From positions 1 to 64,000 of the forward strand of contig JAFRPB010000173.1 of the NCBI GenBank assembly GCA_017429345.1: a stretch of DNA of 64,000 bases, written 5' to 3'. Below, one piece after another: positions 28,640 through 38,949 of this stretch; within the stretch, counting starts at the first letter, position 1; the number at the start of each line of letters is the position of its first letter. The position numbers and the translations under genes are program-made. Under the pieces are notes generated by a model, which saw nothing but the letters and a program-made list of their open reading frames with translations, did not search any database and was not told the origin of the DNA. This stretch comes from Clostridia bacterium. GTDB taxonomy: Bacteria; Bacillota; Clostridia; Oscillospirales; Acutalibacteraceae.

Positions 28640-30223
28640 TCAAACTCCGCTGTCCCCGTAGTTCGACAGGACGCGCGCCGAGGGGTCGTTCACGTTGCAG
28701 CCTTCCCATTCCTTATTCGGCATCCAGAAGTCCGCGATCATCTCCGCCTGCCCCGGATAATACTTTTCGAAAATATCGCGGTACAGAAGAGATTCTTTCG
28801 TGAACGGACGGGCGTGATCATACTTTTTGCAGCCCTCGGCGAACGCTTCGTCGGTATACTGCGTTTCGGCGTATTCCTTCAGATAATCGACCATCGAATG
28901 CCCGACCGCGTCGGAAAACGCCGCCTTTTCGCGCCACAGGATCTCGTCGGGCAGATACCCGAGCCCCTCGAAGGCGTGGCGCAGAAGATATTTTCCTTTG
29001 TTGTATTTGTTCATCTTCATCTCGGGATCGAGCGACATCACGTAATCCACGAAATCAAGATCGCCGAACGGAACGCGCGCCTCGAGGGAGTTGACGGAAA
29101 TGCAGCGGTCCGCGCGCAGCACGTCGTACATATGCAGCTCGCGGATGCGTTTCTGCGCCTCTTTCTGAAACGCCTCGGCGCTCGGCGCGAAATCGGTATA
29201 TTTATAACCGAACAGCTCGTCGGAGATCTCGCCGGTCAGCAGCACGCGCACGTCCGTCTGCTCGTGGATCGCCTTACAGACGAGGTACATGCCCATGCTC
29301 GCGCGGATCGTGGTGATATCCCAGGTGCCGAGAAGATGAATCACGTCCTCAAGCGAGGAGATCACCTCGTCGGGCGTCATAAATACTTCGGTATGATCGC
29401 TGCCGATGAAGTCGGCGACCTGCCCCGCGTATTTGAGGTCGATCGCGTCCTCGGTCATGCCGATCGCGAAAGTGCGGATCGGTTCCTTGCTCTCTTTCGC
29501 GGCGATGGCGCAGACGAGCGAGGAATCAAGGCCGCCCGAAAGCAGGAATCCGACCTTCGCGTCGGAGACGAGGCGTTTCGCGACGCCCGCGACCAGTTTT
29601 TCGCGGATCTTGCCGCAAGCGGTTTCAAGGTCGTCCTTGCAAACCGCCTCGACCTTCGCCGGGTCGGCGTACCGGATAAATTCGCCGCTTTTATAATAAT
29701 GTCCGGGCGGGAACGGCATGATCTTTTTTGTTATTCCGACGAGGTTTTTCGCTTCGCTCGCGAACACGACCGTGCCGTTAACGTCGTAACCGTAATACAG
29801 CGGACGGATGCCGATCGGATCGCGCGCCGCGATATATTCGTCCGAGCGAGCGTCGTAGATCACGCAGGCGAACTCCGCGTCGAGCATCGGGAACATATCG
29901 GTGCCGTACTCAAAATAAAGAGGCAGCAGGATCTCGCAGTCGCTGTCGCTCCGGAATGTATAACCCTTTTCTTTGAGCTCTTCGCGCGTTTTTTCAAAGC
30001 CGTAAAGCTCGCCGTTGCAGATCGCGAGGCATCCGTCAAGCTCGAAGGGCTGCATCCCCTCCGGGTGCAGACCCATGATCGACAGACGGTGAAAGCCAAA
30101 CAGACCTTTACCCGCGTCAAGAAGGCGCGTATCGTCCGGTCCTCTCGATTTCGTCCGGGCGAAGCCCCGATCAAAAGCGGCACGGTCTTCGCATGCGCCG
30201 CAGTATCCGATAACAGAACACAT
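28640..30223 (-). CDS. asnB: Asparagine synthase (glutamine-hydrolysing)
   Basis: A 527-residue enzyme making asparagine from aspartate, ATP and glutamine. Class II amidotransferase domain begins at Cys2 ('MCSVIGYCG') and continues 'RGPDDTRLLD', 'GFHRLSIMGL', 'AICNGELYGF'; the synthetase domain has the PP-loop 'LLSGGLDSSLV' near residue 235. The ATG at 30223 is chosen because Cys2 must become N-terminal and GAAAGAGG lies 7 bases upstream; in-frame codons further up are not credible. It follows the ammonium channel gene after a terminator-like hairpin, so expression probably depends on readthrough. Confidence 0.9.
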   Translation of the reverse strand: MCSVIGYCGACEDRAAFDRGFARTKSRGPDDTRLLDAGKGLFGFHRLSIMGLHPEGMQPFELDGCLAICNGELYGFEKTREELKEKGYTFRSDSDCEILLPLYFEYGTDMFPMLDAEFACVIYDARSDEYIAARDPIGIRPLYYGYDVNGTVVFASEAKNLVGITKKIMPFPPGHYYKSGEFIRYADPAKVEAVCKDDLETACGKIREKLVAGVAKRLVSDAKVGFLLSGGLDSSLVCAIAAKESKEPIRTFAIGMTEDAIDLKYAGQVADFIGSDHTEVFMTPDEVISSLEDVIHLLGTWDITTIRASMGMYLVCKAIHEQTDVRVLLTGEISDELFGYKYTDFAPSAEAFQKEAQKRIRELHMYDVLRADRCISVNSLEARVPFGDLDFVDYVMSLDPEMKMNKYNKGKYLLRHAFEGLGYLPDEILWREKAAFSDAVGHSMVDYLKEYAETQYTDEAFAEGCKKYDHARPFTKESLLYRDIFEKYYPGQAEMIADFWMPNKEWEGCNVNDPSARVLSNYGDSGV

Positions 30224-30230
30224 AAAAAAA

Positions 30231-30282
30231 CCTCTTTCAAAAAAATCCAAACTGCCGACGCCGCAAAATACGGCGCCGACAG
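30231..30282 (-). terminator. Terminator/attenuator between amt-PII and asnB
   Basis: On the minus strand a 12-bp stem (CTGTCGGCGCCG with CGGCGTCGGCAG, two G-U pairs) is followed by TTTGGATTTTTTT and ends 8 bases before the asnB start codon. No promoter is seen between it and the amt stop, so it likely reduces readthrough into asnB. Confidence 0.75.
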
Positions 30283-30299
30283 AAATATATTACGGTTGA

Positions 30300-32060
30300 T
30301 TATTCCACGTCCTGCAGGGCGTCGTAGCCTTCCTCGCCGGTACGCACCTTCACGACGTTTTCAACGTCATAGACGAAGATCTTGCCGTCGCCGATGTGCC
30401 CTGTATAGAGCACCTTTTTCGCCGTCTCGATCACCGTGCGTACGGGCACCTTGCTGACGACGATATCCATCTGCACCTTCGGCAGCAGCGTCGCCTCGAC
30501 CTGAACGCCGCGGTAATACTCGGGCGTGCCCTTTTGGGCGCCGCAGCCCATCACGTGGGATACGGTCATACCGGTGATGCCGATGCCGAGCATCGCGGTC
30601 TTGAGCGCTTCAAGACGCGCCTCTTTGCAGACGATCTCGATTTTGGTGAACTTCGGCGTGCCTTCCTCGAAAGAGGGCACTTTCCTGACCGGTATCGCTT
30701 CAGCGACCGGCGCGTCCCCGCTGACGATGATCGGCGAAGCGCCCTCGTCGATCGCCTCGGGCAGCATCGAGAAGCCTGCGTAAGCGGAGGGAAGTCCGTG
30801 CTCGGTCTTATCGAGGCCGACCAGTTCCTCTTCTCTCGAGGCGCGCAGACCGACAAGCTTCTTGATCAGCAGGAAGGTCAGCGTGATCGTGACAGCGGTC
30901 CACGCGGCGACAGAAGCAAAGCCGAGAAGCTGAAGACCGAGAAGCTTGAATCCGCCGCCGTAGAACAGACCTGTAAGGGTGTTGCCCGCGCTGTCTGCGA
31001 TCGAGTAGCCGGGCGCTTTATCTGTCGCAAACAGACCGACCGAGAGCGTGCCCCAGATGCCGTTTATGCAGTGTACCGCGACCGCGCCGACGGGGTCGTC
31101 GATGTGCAGCTTATAGTCGAGCAGCCATACGCCGAAAACGACGAGCACGCCGGAGACGGCGCCGATGCAGACCGCGCCGACGCAGTCCGTCACGTCGCAG
31201 GGGGCGGTGATCGCCACCAGGCCCGCCAGCGAAGCGTTCAGGCACATCGAGACGTCGGGTTTGCCGTATTTGATCCACGTGAAGATCATGCAGACGACTG
31301 TCGCGACCGCCGGGGAGATCGTGGTGGTCAGAAAGATCGAGCCGAGCTGCGGCACGGTCGTCGCGGCGGCGCCGTTGAAACCGTACCAGCCGAGCCAGAG
31401 GATGAACACGCCCAGCGCGCCCAGCGCGATGCTGTGGCCGGGGAAGGCGTTGACCTTCGTCACTTTTCCGTCTTTGTCCTTATTGAATTTGCCGATGCGG
31501 GGCCCCAGGAGCTTCGCACCGATCAGCGCGGAGATGCCGCCGACCATGTGGATCGCGCAGGAGCCGGCGAAATCGTGGAAGCCGAGCTGGCTCAGCCACC
31601 CGCCGCCCCAGATCCAGTGTGCCTCGATCGGATAGATCAGCGCCGAGATCACGCCGGAATAGATGCAGTAGGATAAGAATTTCGTGCGTTCCGCCATCGC
31701 GCCGGAGACGATCGTCGCGGTCGTGGCGCAGAACACGAGGTTGAATACGAAGCTTGAGAAATCAAAGCTCTCGTATGCGGTGAATAAGTCGAAGCCCGGC
31801 TTTCCGATCAGACCGACCAGATCCTCGCCCATCAGAAGACCGAAGCCGATCACGATGAACACGACCGTGCCGATGCAGAAATCCATCAGGTTCTTCATGA
31901 TGATGTTGCCGGTGTTTTTCGCTCTTGTAAAACCGGCTTCCACCATCGCGAAGCCCGCCTGCATCCAAAAAACCAGCGCCGCGCCGATCAGAAACCACAC
32001 GGCGAAGACCTCGGAGCCCACAGCTTCTTTGACAAGTTCCATGATACTGTCCGCATTCAT
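30300..32060 (-). CDS. amt: Ammonium channel fused to a PII signalling domain
   Basis: A 586-residue fusion. Residues 1-410 are an Amt/Mep channel of about eleven membrane helices with 'FWMQAGFAMVEAGFTRAKN' and 'DFAGSCAIHMVGG'. After a linker, residues about 475-586 are a complete PII (GlnB/GlnK) domain: 'GIGITGMTVSHVMGCGAQKG', T-loop 'YYRGVQVEATLLPKV', B-loop 'GHIGDGKIFV', C-loop 'RTGEEG'. PII proteins plug Amt channels under nitrogen sufficiency, so the fusion puts the gate on the same chain. The T-loop position of the uridylylated Tyr51 is valine here. GGAG lies 8 bases before the ATG. Downstream of glnN and its terminator, upstream of asnB. Confidence 0.9.
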   Translation of the reverse strand: MNADSIMELVKEAVGSEVFAVWFLIGAALVFWMQAGFAMVEAGFTRAKNTGNIIMKNLMDFCIGTVVFIVIGFGLLMGEDLVGLIGKPGFDLFTAYESFDFSSFVFNLVFCATTATIVSGAMAERTKFLSYCIYSGVISALIYPIEAHWIWGGGWLSQLGFHDFAGSCAIHMVGGISALIGAKLLGPRIGKFNKDKDGKVTKVNAFPGHSIALGALGVFILWLGWYGFNGAAATTVPQLGSIFLTTTISPAVATVVCMIFTWIKYGKPDVSMCLNASLAGLVAITAPCDVTDCVGAVCIGAVSGVLVVFGVWLLDYKLHIDDPVGAVAVHCINGIWGTLSVGLFATDKAPGYSIADSAGNTLTGLFYGGGFKLLGLQLLGFASVAAWTAVTITLTFLLIKKLVGLRASREEELVGLDKTEHGLPSAYAGFSMLPEAIDEGASPIIVSGDAPVAEAIPVRKVPSFEEGTPKFTKIEIVCKEARLEALKTAMLGIGITGMTVSHVMGCGAQKGTPEYYRGVQVEATLLPKVQMDIVVSKVPVRTVIETAKKVLYTGHIGDGKIFVYDVENVVKVRTGEEGYDALQDVE

Positions 32061-32103
32061 ATCTTTTTCTCCTTTTCTCTTTATATTTTATTCTCTCTTC
32101 TTA

Positions 32104-32138
32104 AATCTCGTATCTCGATTCTAGACTCTCGAATCTAT
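32104..32138. repeat. Heptad array F: five units of WATCTCG type
   Basis: AATCTCG, TATCTCG, ATTCTAG, ACTCTCG, AATCTAT between the glnN terminator and the amt start. Reverse complements match the AGATWCG units at 47687-47742. Confidence 0.7.
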
Positions 32139-32201
32139 AAAACAACCGCCGACGGAACGCATGTTGATGAAGCTTTGGAGGACGCCCCGCCGACGGTCGT
32201 T
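32138..32201 (-). terminator. Terminator of glnN
   Basis: Minus strand: a 16-bp stem pairing 32201-32186 with 32156-32141, containing several G-U pairs that exist only on this strand's RNA, then TTTTAT. The loop is about 28 bases. Because no promoter is clear between here and amt, it may be a partial terminator within a glnN-amt-asnB transcript. Confidence 0.7.
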
Positions 32202-32209
32202 ACCGGGAA

Positions 32210-34306
<2,097 letters not shown>

Positions 34307-34341
34307 GGAATAAAACCTCTTTCCTTCTGAAATTAAAGAGA

Positions 34342-34382
34342 AAGACGCCTTTGCGCCGGGAACGGCACATAAGACGCCTTTG
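34342..34382 (-). promoter_or_regulatory. glnN leader: paired AAAGGCGTCTT elements
   Basis: On the minus strand CAAAGGCGTCTT occurs twice (34382-34371 and 34353-34342), 29 bases apart. The first sits in a hairpin AAGAC-[AAAGGC]-GTCTT whose six-base loop has A first and G fourth; between the copies is a hairpin TGTGCCG/CGGCGCA. A/G-patterned hexaloops are what ANTAR antiterminators bind; the second copy has a poor stem, so the match is incomplete. Confidence 0.4.
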
Positions 34383-34412
34383 TCTTCTGAAAAAAAATTA
34401 TGAAAAGCAACG

Positions 34413-34450
34413 AAAAAGAGGGGTCTTCGAGCGCTTTGCCCGAAGACCCC
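34413..34450 (-). terminator. Leader terminator (attenuator) of glnN
   Basis: Minus strand: GGGGTCTTCG pairs with CGAAGACCCC (34450-34420) and is followed by TCTTTTTCG. It begins about 18 bases after the -10 box of the glnN promoter, hence inside the glnN leader. An outer GCAACG/CGTTGC pairing is also possible. Confidence 0.75.
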
Positions 34451-34467
34451 GTTGCCTTACGTTTGGC

Positions 34468-34496
34468 ATTATACAACCGTTTGCGCCGTTTGTCAA
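34468..34496 (-). promoter_or_regulatory. Consensus promoter of glnN
   Basis: Minus strand TTGACA (34496-34491), 17 bases, TATAAT (34473-34468): exact consensus. Confidence 0.85.
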
Positions 34497-34555
34497 GCCC
34501 CGATTTTAAAAAACTTTTTCACCGGGTGAAAAAATGAAAAACACGGTTGCACGAT

Positions 34556-35692
34556 TTATTCAAGATACAGCCAATCGTCGGCTTTTTGCAGGTTTGCGGA
34601 GAAATGCTTTTCGATAAATTTCATAAACGGTTTCTGCAGTACAAGATCCCTGAAGAATTCGACGCCGATGCCGAGAAGGAATACCAGCAAAACGACGGCG
34701 GCGTACTGCAGCGGGAAAAGGATCCCGTCCGTGATAAAGCCCATCCAGGTGAACTTTTTGAAAATGTATTCCTGAATACCGTAATAATCAAGCACATAGA
34801 GCTCAGTCAGTAAATACACGCCGAACGTAAGGGCGGCAACACGGTTGACCGCGCCGGAGTAAAACGGCTTTTGCGAAAACACGGAAAAGCAGATCGGCAG
34901 CGCGAGCGCGAGAAGGATAACGGCGTGCCGGTCCGTCGCCCCGATCGTATAATAACAAATTTTATTCAGCGAGTCCGGAAAATCGGGGATCTGAAGGATC
35001 AATCTTCCGACCAGCGCCGCAGAGAACAGAAGAACAATGTTGCGCGTATTTGCGATACGATTTGCGAAATCCGAAAAATGCAGTTTCAACGCGCCGGTAA
35101 GCAGATAAATATAGCAGAGCACCGCCGAATCGATCACAGCGTTTTTCTGAAATTGAGAATAGACGGGAATGATCGAGGCGACGATCAGGATCTTTCCGAT
35201 CAGACGTCGGTCCGCATGATGCAGAAGATAGTTCATAAAAGGAGAGGCAAGCAGCATAAAGAAATACGCGGTAACGAACCAATAGGTCCTGTTCCAGAAG
35301 GGGTCGAACGCACCGTTGAAGATCTTTACGGCGACTGCCTTCAGCGCTTCGGCAAAGCTGTGCGTATCGAAATACTTATAAGCGACGGAGAGAATGAGCC
35401 AAAGAACAAAATATGTAAACACCTGAAAAACAAGACTTACGAGGCGTTTGCTCCTGCATTTCTGATCTGTGAGAAAATATGCGCTGATTATTACAAAGAT
35501 ATTCACGCCGAGAATTCCCCATGTGCCGAGGAGGACGGCGGCGGCGCGGACGATGATCGGCCGGTCCGTTTCGAGATACCCCATCGACGTCGCGTGAAAG
35601 GCCACGATCAGAAGCATCGATATGATGCGCAGCAGTTCGATTCGCGAATTGCGCGCGCCGGCGGAAGGTACGGATAAACTTTTTTCTTTCAT
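34556..35692 (-). CDS. Acyltransferase-3 family membrane protein
   Basis: A 378-residue protein with about ten membrane helices. The N-terminal 'RIELLRIISMLLIVAFHA' is the acyltransferase-3 (OafA/YrhL-like) signature with its conserved R and H. These enzymes O-acylate extracytoplasmic sugars of surface polysaccharides or wall. Residue 'FWNRTYWFVTAYFFMLLASPF' also fits the family. It is monocistronic, divergent from the glutamate synthase operon, and upstream of but not obviously co-transcribed with glnN. Confidence 0.82.
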   Translation of the reverse strand: MKEKSLSVPSAGARNSRIELLRIISMLLIVAFHATSMGYLETDRPIIVRAAAVLLGTWGILGVNIFVIISAYFLTDQKCRSKRLVSLVFQVFTYFVLWLILSVAYKYFDTHSFAEALKAVAVKIFNGAFDPFWNRTYWFVTAYFFMLLASPFMNYLLHHADRRLIGKILIVASIIPVYSQFQKNAVIDSAVLCYIYLLTGALKLHFSDFANRIANTRNIVLLFSAALVGRLILQIPDFPDSLNKICYYTIGATDRHAVILLALALPICFSVFSQKPFYSGAVNRVAALTFGVYLLTELYVLDYYGIQEYIFKKFTWMGFITDGILFPLQYAAVVLLVFLLGIGVEFFRDLVLQKPFMKFIEKHFSANLQKADDWLYLE

Positions 35693-35733
35693 GCAAAGCG
35701 CCCCTTTTTATTCTCGGATCCGTCTTTTCTTTC

Positions 35734-35762
35734 AGGATATATGAATTTGCGCCGCTTGTCAA
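35734..35762 (-). promoter_or_regulatory. Promoter of the acyltransferase gene
   Basis: Minus strand TTGACA (35762-35757), 17 bases, TATCCT (35739-35734). Confidence 0.55.
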
Positions 35763-35799
35763 TGCTTTTGCGGATTCTGAAAACGATCATATTTTTTTC

Positions 35800-35828
35800 T
35801 TGACAAATCGGAATGATTGGGCTATAAT
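35800..35828 (+). promoter_or_regulatory. Consensus promoter of the glutamate synthase operon
   Basis: TTGACA (35800-35805), 17 bases, TATAAT (35823-35828): exact consensus, 77 bases before the start codon. Confidence 0.88.
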
Positions 35829-35836
35829 GCTATCGA

Positions 35837-35886
35837 ATGAGCAAGGGCGTTCATCCGTTACCGGATGGGCGCTTTCTCTTTTTTTG
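35837..35886 (+). terminator. Leader attenuator of the glutamate synthase operon
   Basis: An intrinsic terminator (AGGGCGTTCATCCG, 35844-35857, with CGGATGGGCGCTTT, 35862-35875, TTAC loop, then CTC and seven T) lies between the promoter and the ATG. Its left arm overlaps an alternative hairpin, ATGAGC-[AAGGGC]-GTTCAT (35837-35854), with a hexaloop having A first and G fourth. The two are mutually exclusive, the layout of an attenuator. The regulator is not identified. Confidence 0.7.
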
Positions 35887-35905
35887 TTGAAAGGACCGAT
35901 CGCAA

Positions 35906-37003
35906 ATGAAAAAGGAAGGTCAAGTCAGGATCCCGTCGGGCTGCGCGATCGCCGCGGTCATTTCCACCGAGGGAGACCGCATCCCCGGCGATCTGATCGC
36001 CCGCTCGATGGAGCCGATGCACGAGCGCTCCAACGGCCTGGGCGGCGGCTTTGCCGGCTACGGGATCTATCCGGAATATAAGGATTTTTACGCGCTGCAC
36101 TTCTTCTTCGACTCCCGCCCGACGCGCAAGGACTGCGAGGCGTTCCTCAAGGAGCGCTTTGAGATCGTGCAGTCGGAGATCGTGCCGACGCGCAAGATTC
36201 CCGCGATCACCGACGAGCCGATCGTCTGGCGTTATTTTGTCGCGCCGCTGCAGTCCGAGCTTCGCAGGATGCAGCTCGACGAGAAGGAATTCGTCGCCCG
36301 AACGGTCATGAAGATCAACACCGAGACCGAGGGCGCGTACGTCTTTTCGAGCGGGAAAAATATGGGCGCGTTCAAAGCGGTCGGCTTCCCCGAGGACGTC
36401 GGCGTATTCTATAGATTGGAAGAGTACGCGGGCTATTCGTGGACCGCGCACGGGCGCTATCCGACCAACACGCCAGGCTGGTGGGGCGGCGCGCATCCGT
36501 TCACGCTGCTGGATTTCTCGGTCGTGCACAACGGCGAGATCTCATCCTACGATGCGAACCGCAGATTTATAGAAATGTACGGCTACAAATGCTCCCTGCA
36601 GACCGACACCGAGGTCATCACCTATATGATGGATTATCTCGTGCGCGTGCAGGGTCTGACGCTGACCGAGGCGGCAAACGTGATCGCCGCGCCGTTCTGG
36701 AGCACGATCGAGGCGCAGAAAGACCCCGAGGTCAGGACGCGCTGCGCGTTCCTGCGCACGGTGTTCCCGAGCATGCTGATCACGGGTCCCTTCTCGATCG
36801 TGCTGGGCTTTACCGGCGGACTGATGGCGCTGAACGACCGGCTCAAGCTGCGTTCTATGGTCGTCGGCGAGAAGGACGATAAAGTATTCGTCGCGAGCGA
36901 GGAGGCCGCCATCCGCGTGATGGAACCGGACGCGGAGAACATCCGCTATCCGGCGGGCGGCGAGCCGGTCGTGATCCGGGTGAAGGAGGGCGTTGAAATA
37001 TGA
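35906..37003 (+). CDS. Glutamate synthase, glutamine amidotransferase subunit (split GltB domain 1)
   Basis: A 365-residue class II amidotransferase corresponding to the N-terminal domain of GltB; it hydrolyses glutamine and passes ammonia to the FMN subunit. The likely nucleophile is Cys13 in 'IPSGCAI', preceded by a short leader that would need processing. Later motifs: 'SWTAHGRYPTNTPGWWGGAHPF' region, 'VVHNGEISSYDANRRF', 'QTDTEVITY'. First of five overlapping genes; the next start overlaps its stop by four bases. Expression is likely set by the leader attenuator. Confidence 0.85.
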   Translation: MKKEGQVRIPSGCAIAAVISTEGDRIPGDLIARSMEPMHERSNGLGGGFAGYGIYPEYKDFYALHFFFDSRPTRKDCEAFLKERFEIVQSEIVPTRKIPAITDEPIVWRYFVAPLQSELRRMQLDEKEFVARTVMKINTETEGAYVFSSGKNMGAFKAVGFPEDVGVFYRLEEYAGYSWTAHGRYPTNTPGWWGGAHPFTLLDFSVVHNGEISSYDANRRFIEMYGYKCSLQTDTEVITYMMDYLVRVQGLTLTEAANVIAAPFWSTIEAQKDPEVRTRCAFLRTVFPSMLITGPFSIVLGFTGGLMALNDRLKLRSMVVGEKDDKVFVASEEAAIRVMEPDAENIRYPAGGEPVVIRVKEGVEI

Positions 37004-38505
37004 CCGTCGAATATATCAGCCCCGAGTTTGAGGTCGTGCGAAATCAGGACCGCTGCATCGCCTGCCGCGTCTGTGAACGGCAATGCGCAAACGAAGTGCA
37101 TTTTTATAATGAGGAACGCGGCTTGATGCTCTCCGATGAGACCAAATGCGTCGACTGTCAGCGCTGCGTCTCCCTGTGTCCGACGCGCGCGCTCAAGATC
37201 GTGAAAAATGAATGCGCTCTGCGCGAGAACGCCAACTGGCAGAGCGATACCATTAAAGAAATTTATAAACAGGCGAACAGCGGCGGCGTGCTGCTGTCCT
37301 CCATGGGCAACCCGAAGCCCCTGCCGGTGTATTGGGATAAGATCCTCATCAACGCCTCGCAGGTGACGAACCCGCCGATCGATCCGCTGCGCGAGCCGAT
37401 GGAGACGCGCGTTTTCCTCGGCAAAAAGCCCGACCGGCTCGAGCGGGACGCTGACGGGAAACTCAAAACAGACCTTCCGCCGCAGGTCACGCTCTCGATG
37501 CCGGTGATGTTCTCCGCCATGAGCTACGGCTCGATCAGCTACAACGCCCACGCGTCGCTTGCGCGGGCGGCGAAGGAAGTCGGCATTCTTTACAATACCG
37601 GCGAGGGCGGACTGCACGAGGATTTCTACGCCTACGGCGAAAATACGGTCGTGCAGGTCGCGAGCGGACGTTTCGGCGTACACGAAAAGTATCTTGAGGC
37701 GGGCGCCGCCATCGAGATCAAAATGGGACAGGGCGCGAAGCCCGGCATCGGCGGGCATCTGCCCGGCGCGAAGATCGTCGGCGACGTTTCGCGCACGCGC
37801 ATGATCCCCGAGGGGTCGGACGCGATCTCGCCCGCGCCGCACCACGATATCTATTCGATCGAGGATCTGCGGCAGCTCGTTTATTCGTTAAAAGAGGCGA
37901 CCCAGTATAAAAAGCCTATTATCGTCAAGGTCGCGGCGGTGCACAATATCGCCGCCATCGCCAGCGGTATCGCGCGCAGCGGCGCGGACGTGATCGCGAT
38001 CGACGGTTTCCGCGGCGGTACCGGCGCGGCGCCCACACGCATCCGCGACAACGTGGGCATCCCGATCGAGCTGGCGCTCGCTGCGGTGGATCAGCGTCTG
38101 CGGGACGAAGGGATCCGCAATAATGTGTCGCTGGTCGTCGGCGGTTCGATCCGCAGCGCGGCGGACGTCGTCAAGGCCATCGCCCTCGGCGCGGACGCGT
38201 GCTACATCGCGACGGCGGCGCTGCTGGCGCTTGGCTGTCATCTCTGCCGCACCTGCCAGAGCGGCAAATGCAACTGGGGCATCGCGACCCAGCGCCCGGA
38301 GCTGGTCAAGCGGCTGAATCCCGATATCGGCAGCGAACGGCTCGTGAACCTGATGACCGCCTGGCGGCATGAGATCATGGAGCTGATGGGCGGCATGGGC
38401 ATTAACTCGATCGAAGCGCTGAGGGGCAACCGGCTGATGCTGCGCGGCGTAGGCCTTACGGAAAAAGAGCTGGAGATCCTCGGGATCTCCCACGCGGGGG
38501 AATAA
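37000..38505 (+). CDS. Glutamate synthase, FMN/iron-sulfur subunit (archaeal-type GltB domain 2)
   Basis: A 501-residue catalytic subunit that makes glutamate from 2-oxoglutarate and ammonia. Two ferredoxin-type 4Fe-4S motifs lie at the N-terminus ('CIACRVCERQC', 'CVDCQRCVSLCP', about residues 13-65); the FMN-binding barrel follows with 'NTGEGGLHEDF', 'KMGQGAKPGIGGHLPG', 'DGFRGGTGAAPT', and the 3Fe-4S motif 'CHLCRTCQSGKCNWG'. This is the short archaeal or clostridial type rather than the 1500-residue bacterial GltB. ATGA overlap with domain 1; 3 bases before the ferredoxin gene. Confidence 0.9.
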   Translation: MTVEYISPEFEVVRNQDRCIACRVCERQCANEVHFYNEERGLMLSDETKCVDCQRCVSLCPTRALKIVKNECALRENANWQSDTIKEIYKQANSGGVLLSSMGNPKPLPVYWDKILINASQVTNPPIDPLREPMETRVFLGKKPDRLERDADGKLKTDLPPQVTLSMPVMFSAMSYGSISYNAHASLARAAKEVGILYNTGEGGLHEDFYAYGENTVVQVASGRFGVHEKYLEAGAAIEIKMGQGAKPGIGGHLPGAKIVGDVSRTRMIPEGSDAISPAPHHDIYSIEDLRQLVYSLKEATQYKKPIIVKVAAVHNIAAIASGIARSGADVIAIDGFRGGTGAAPTRIRDNVGIPIELALAAVDQRLRDEGIRNNVSLVVGGSIRSAADVVKAIALGADACYIATAALLALGCHLCRTCQSGKCNWGIATQRPELVKRLNPDIGSERLVNLMTAWRHEIMELMGGMGINSIEALRGNRLMLRGVGLTEKELEILGISHAGE

Positions 38506-38508
38506 ACG

Positions 38509-38949
38509 ATGAAACGGGTATACGTCAACGAGGAATGGTGCCTCGGGTGCCATCTCTGCGAATACAACTGCGCCTTCGCCAACTCCGGCAAGACCGATAT
38601 GGCGACGGCGCTGAAGGGAAAGCGGATCTATCCGCGCATCCACGTGGAGGGCGCGGACAGGATCACCTACGCGGTCTCCTGTCGCCATTGCGAGGATCCG
38701 ATCTGCGTCAAAAGCTGCATCGCCGGGGCGATCTCGAAGAAGGACGGCGTGGTGTGCATCGACCGCAATAAATGCGTCGGGTGCCTTACCTGCGTACTGG
38801 TCTGTCCGTTCGGCGCCCTCGCGCCGGGCGAGGACGGCGTGATGCAGAAATGCGAGCTCTGCCTGCAGAACGGCGCCGGCGCGCCGGCCTGCGTAACGGG
38901 CTGCCCGAACCGGGCGATCGTATATGAGGAAAGGGGCGAAGACGAATGA
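38509..38949 (+). CDS. 4Fe-4S ferredoxin subunit of the glutamate synthase operon
   Basis: A 146-residue polyferredoxin with cysteine clusters 'CLGCHLCEYNC', 'CRHCEDPICVKSC', 'CVGCLTCVLVCP' and 'CELCLQNGAGAPACVTGCP', the CooF/DmsB arrangement of four clusters. It probably carries electrons from the adjacent flavoprotein to the FMN subunit. Its stop overlaps the flavoprotein start. Confidence 0.85.
   Translation: MKRVYVNEEWCLGCHLCEYNCAFANSGKTDMATALKGKRIYPRIHVEGADRITYAVSCRHCEDPICVKSCIAGAISKKDGVVCIDRNKCVGCLTCVLVCPFGALAPGEDGVMQKCELCLQNGAGAPACVTGCPNRAIVYEERGEDE

Noticed and set aside
28553-30457. A 634-codon open frame on the plus strand opposite asnB
   Set aside because: It lies antisense to a clear asparagine synthase, starts inside a heptad array, has low-complexity Arg/Asp-rich translation and no family motif. 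Long antisense frames are expected in this GC-rich codon usage; similar ones at 57811-59601, 13418-14386, 23567-24622 and 50465-52177 are rejected for the same reason.
34556-35692. Acyltransferase gene as part of the nitrogen island
   Set aside because: It has its own promoter, a membrane O-acyltransferase fold and no nitrogen link; a consensus promoter and a terminator separate it from glnN.
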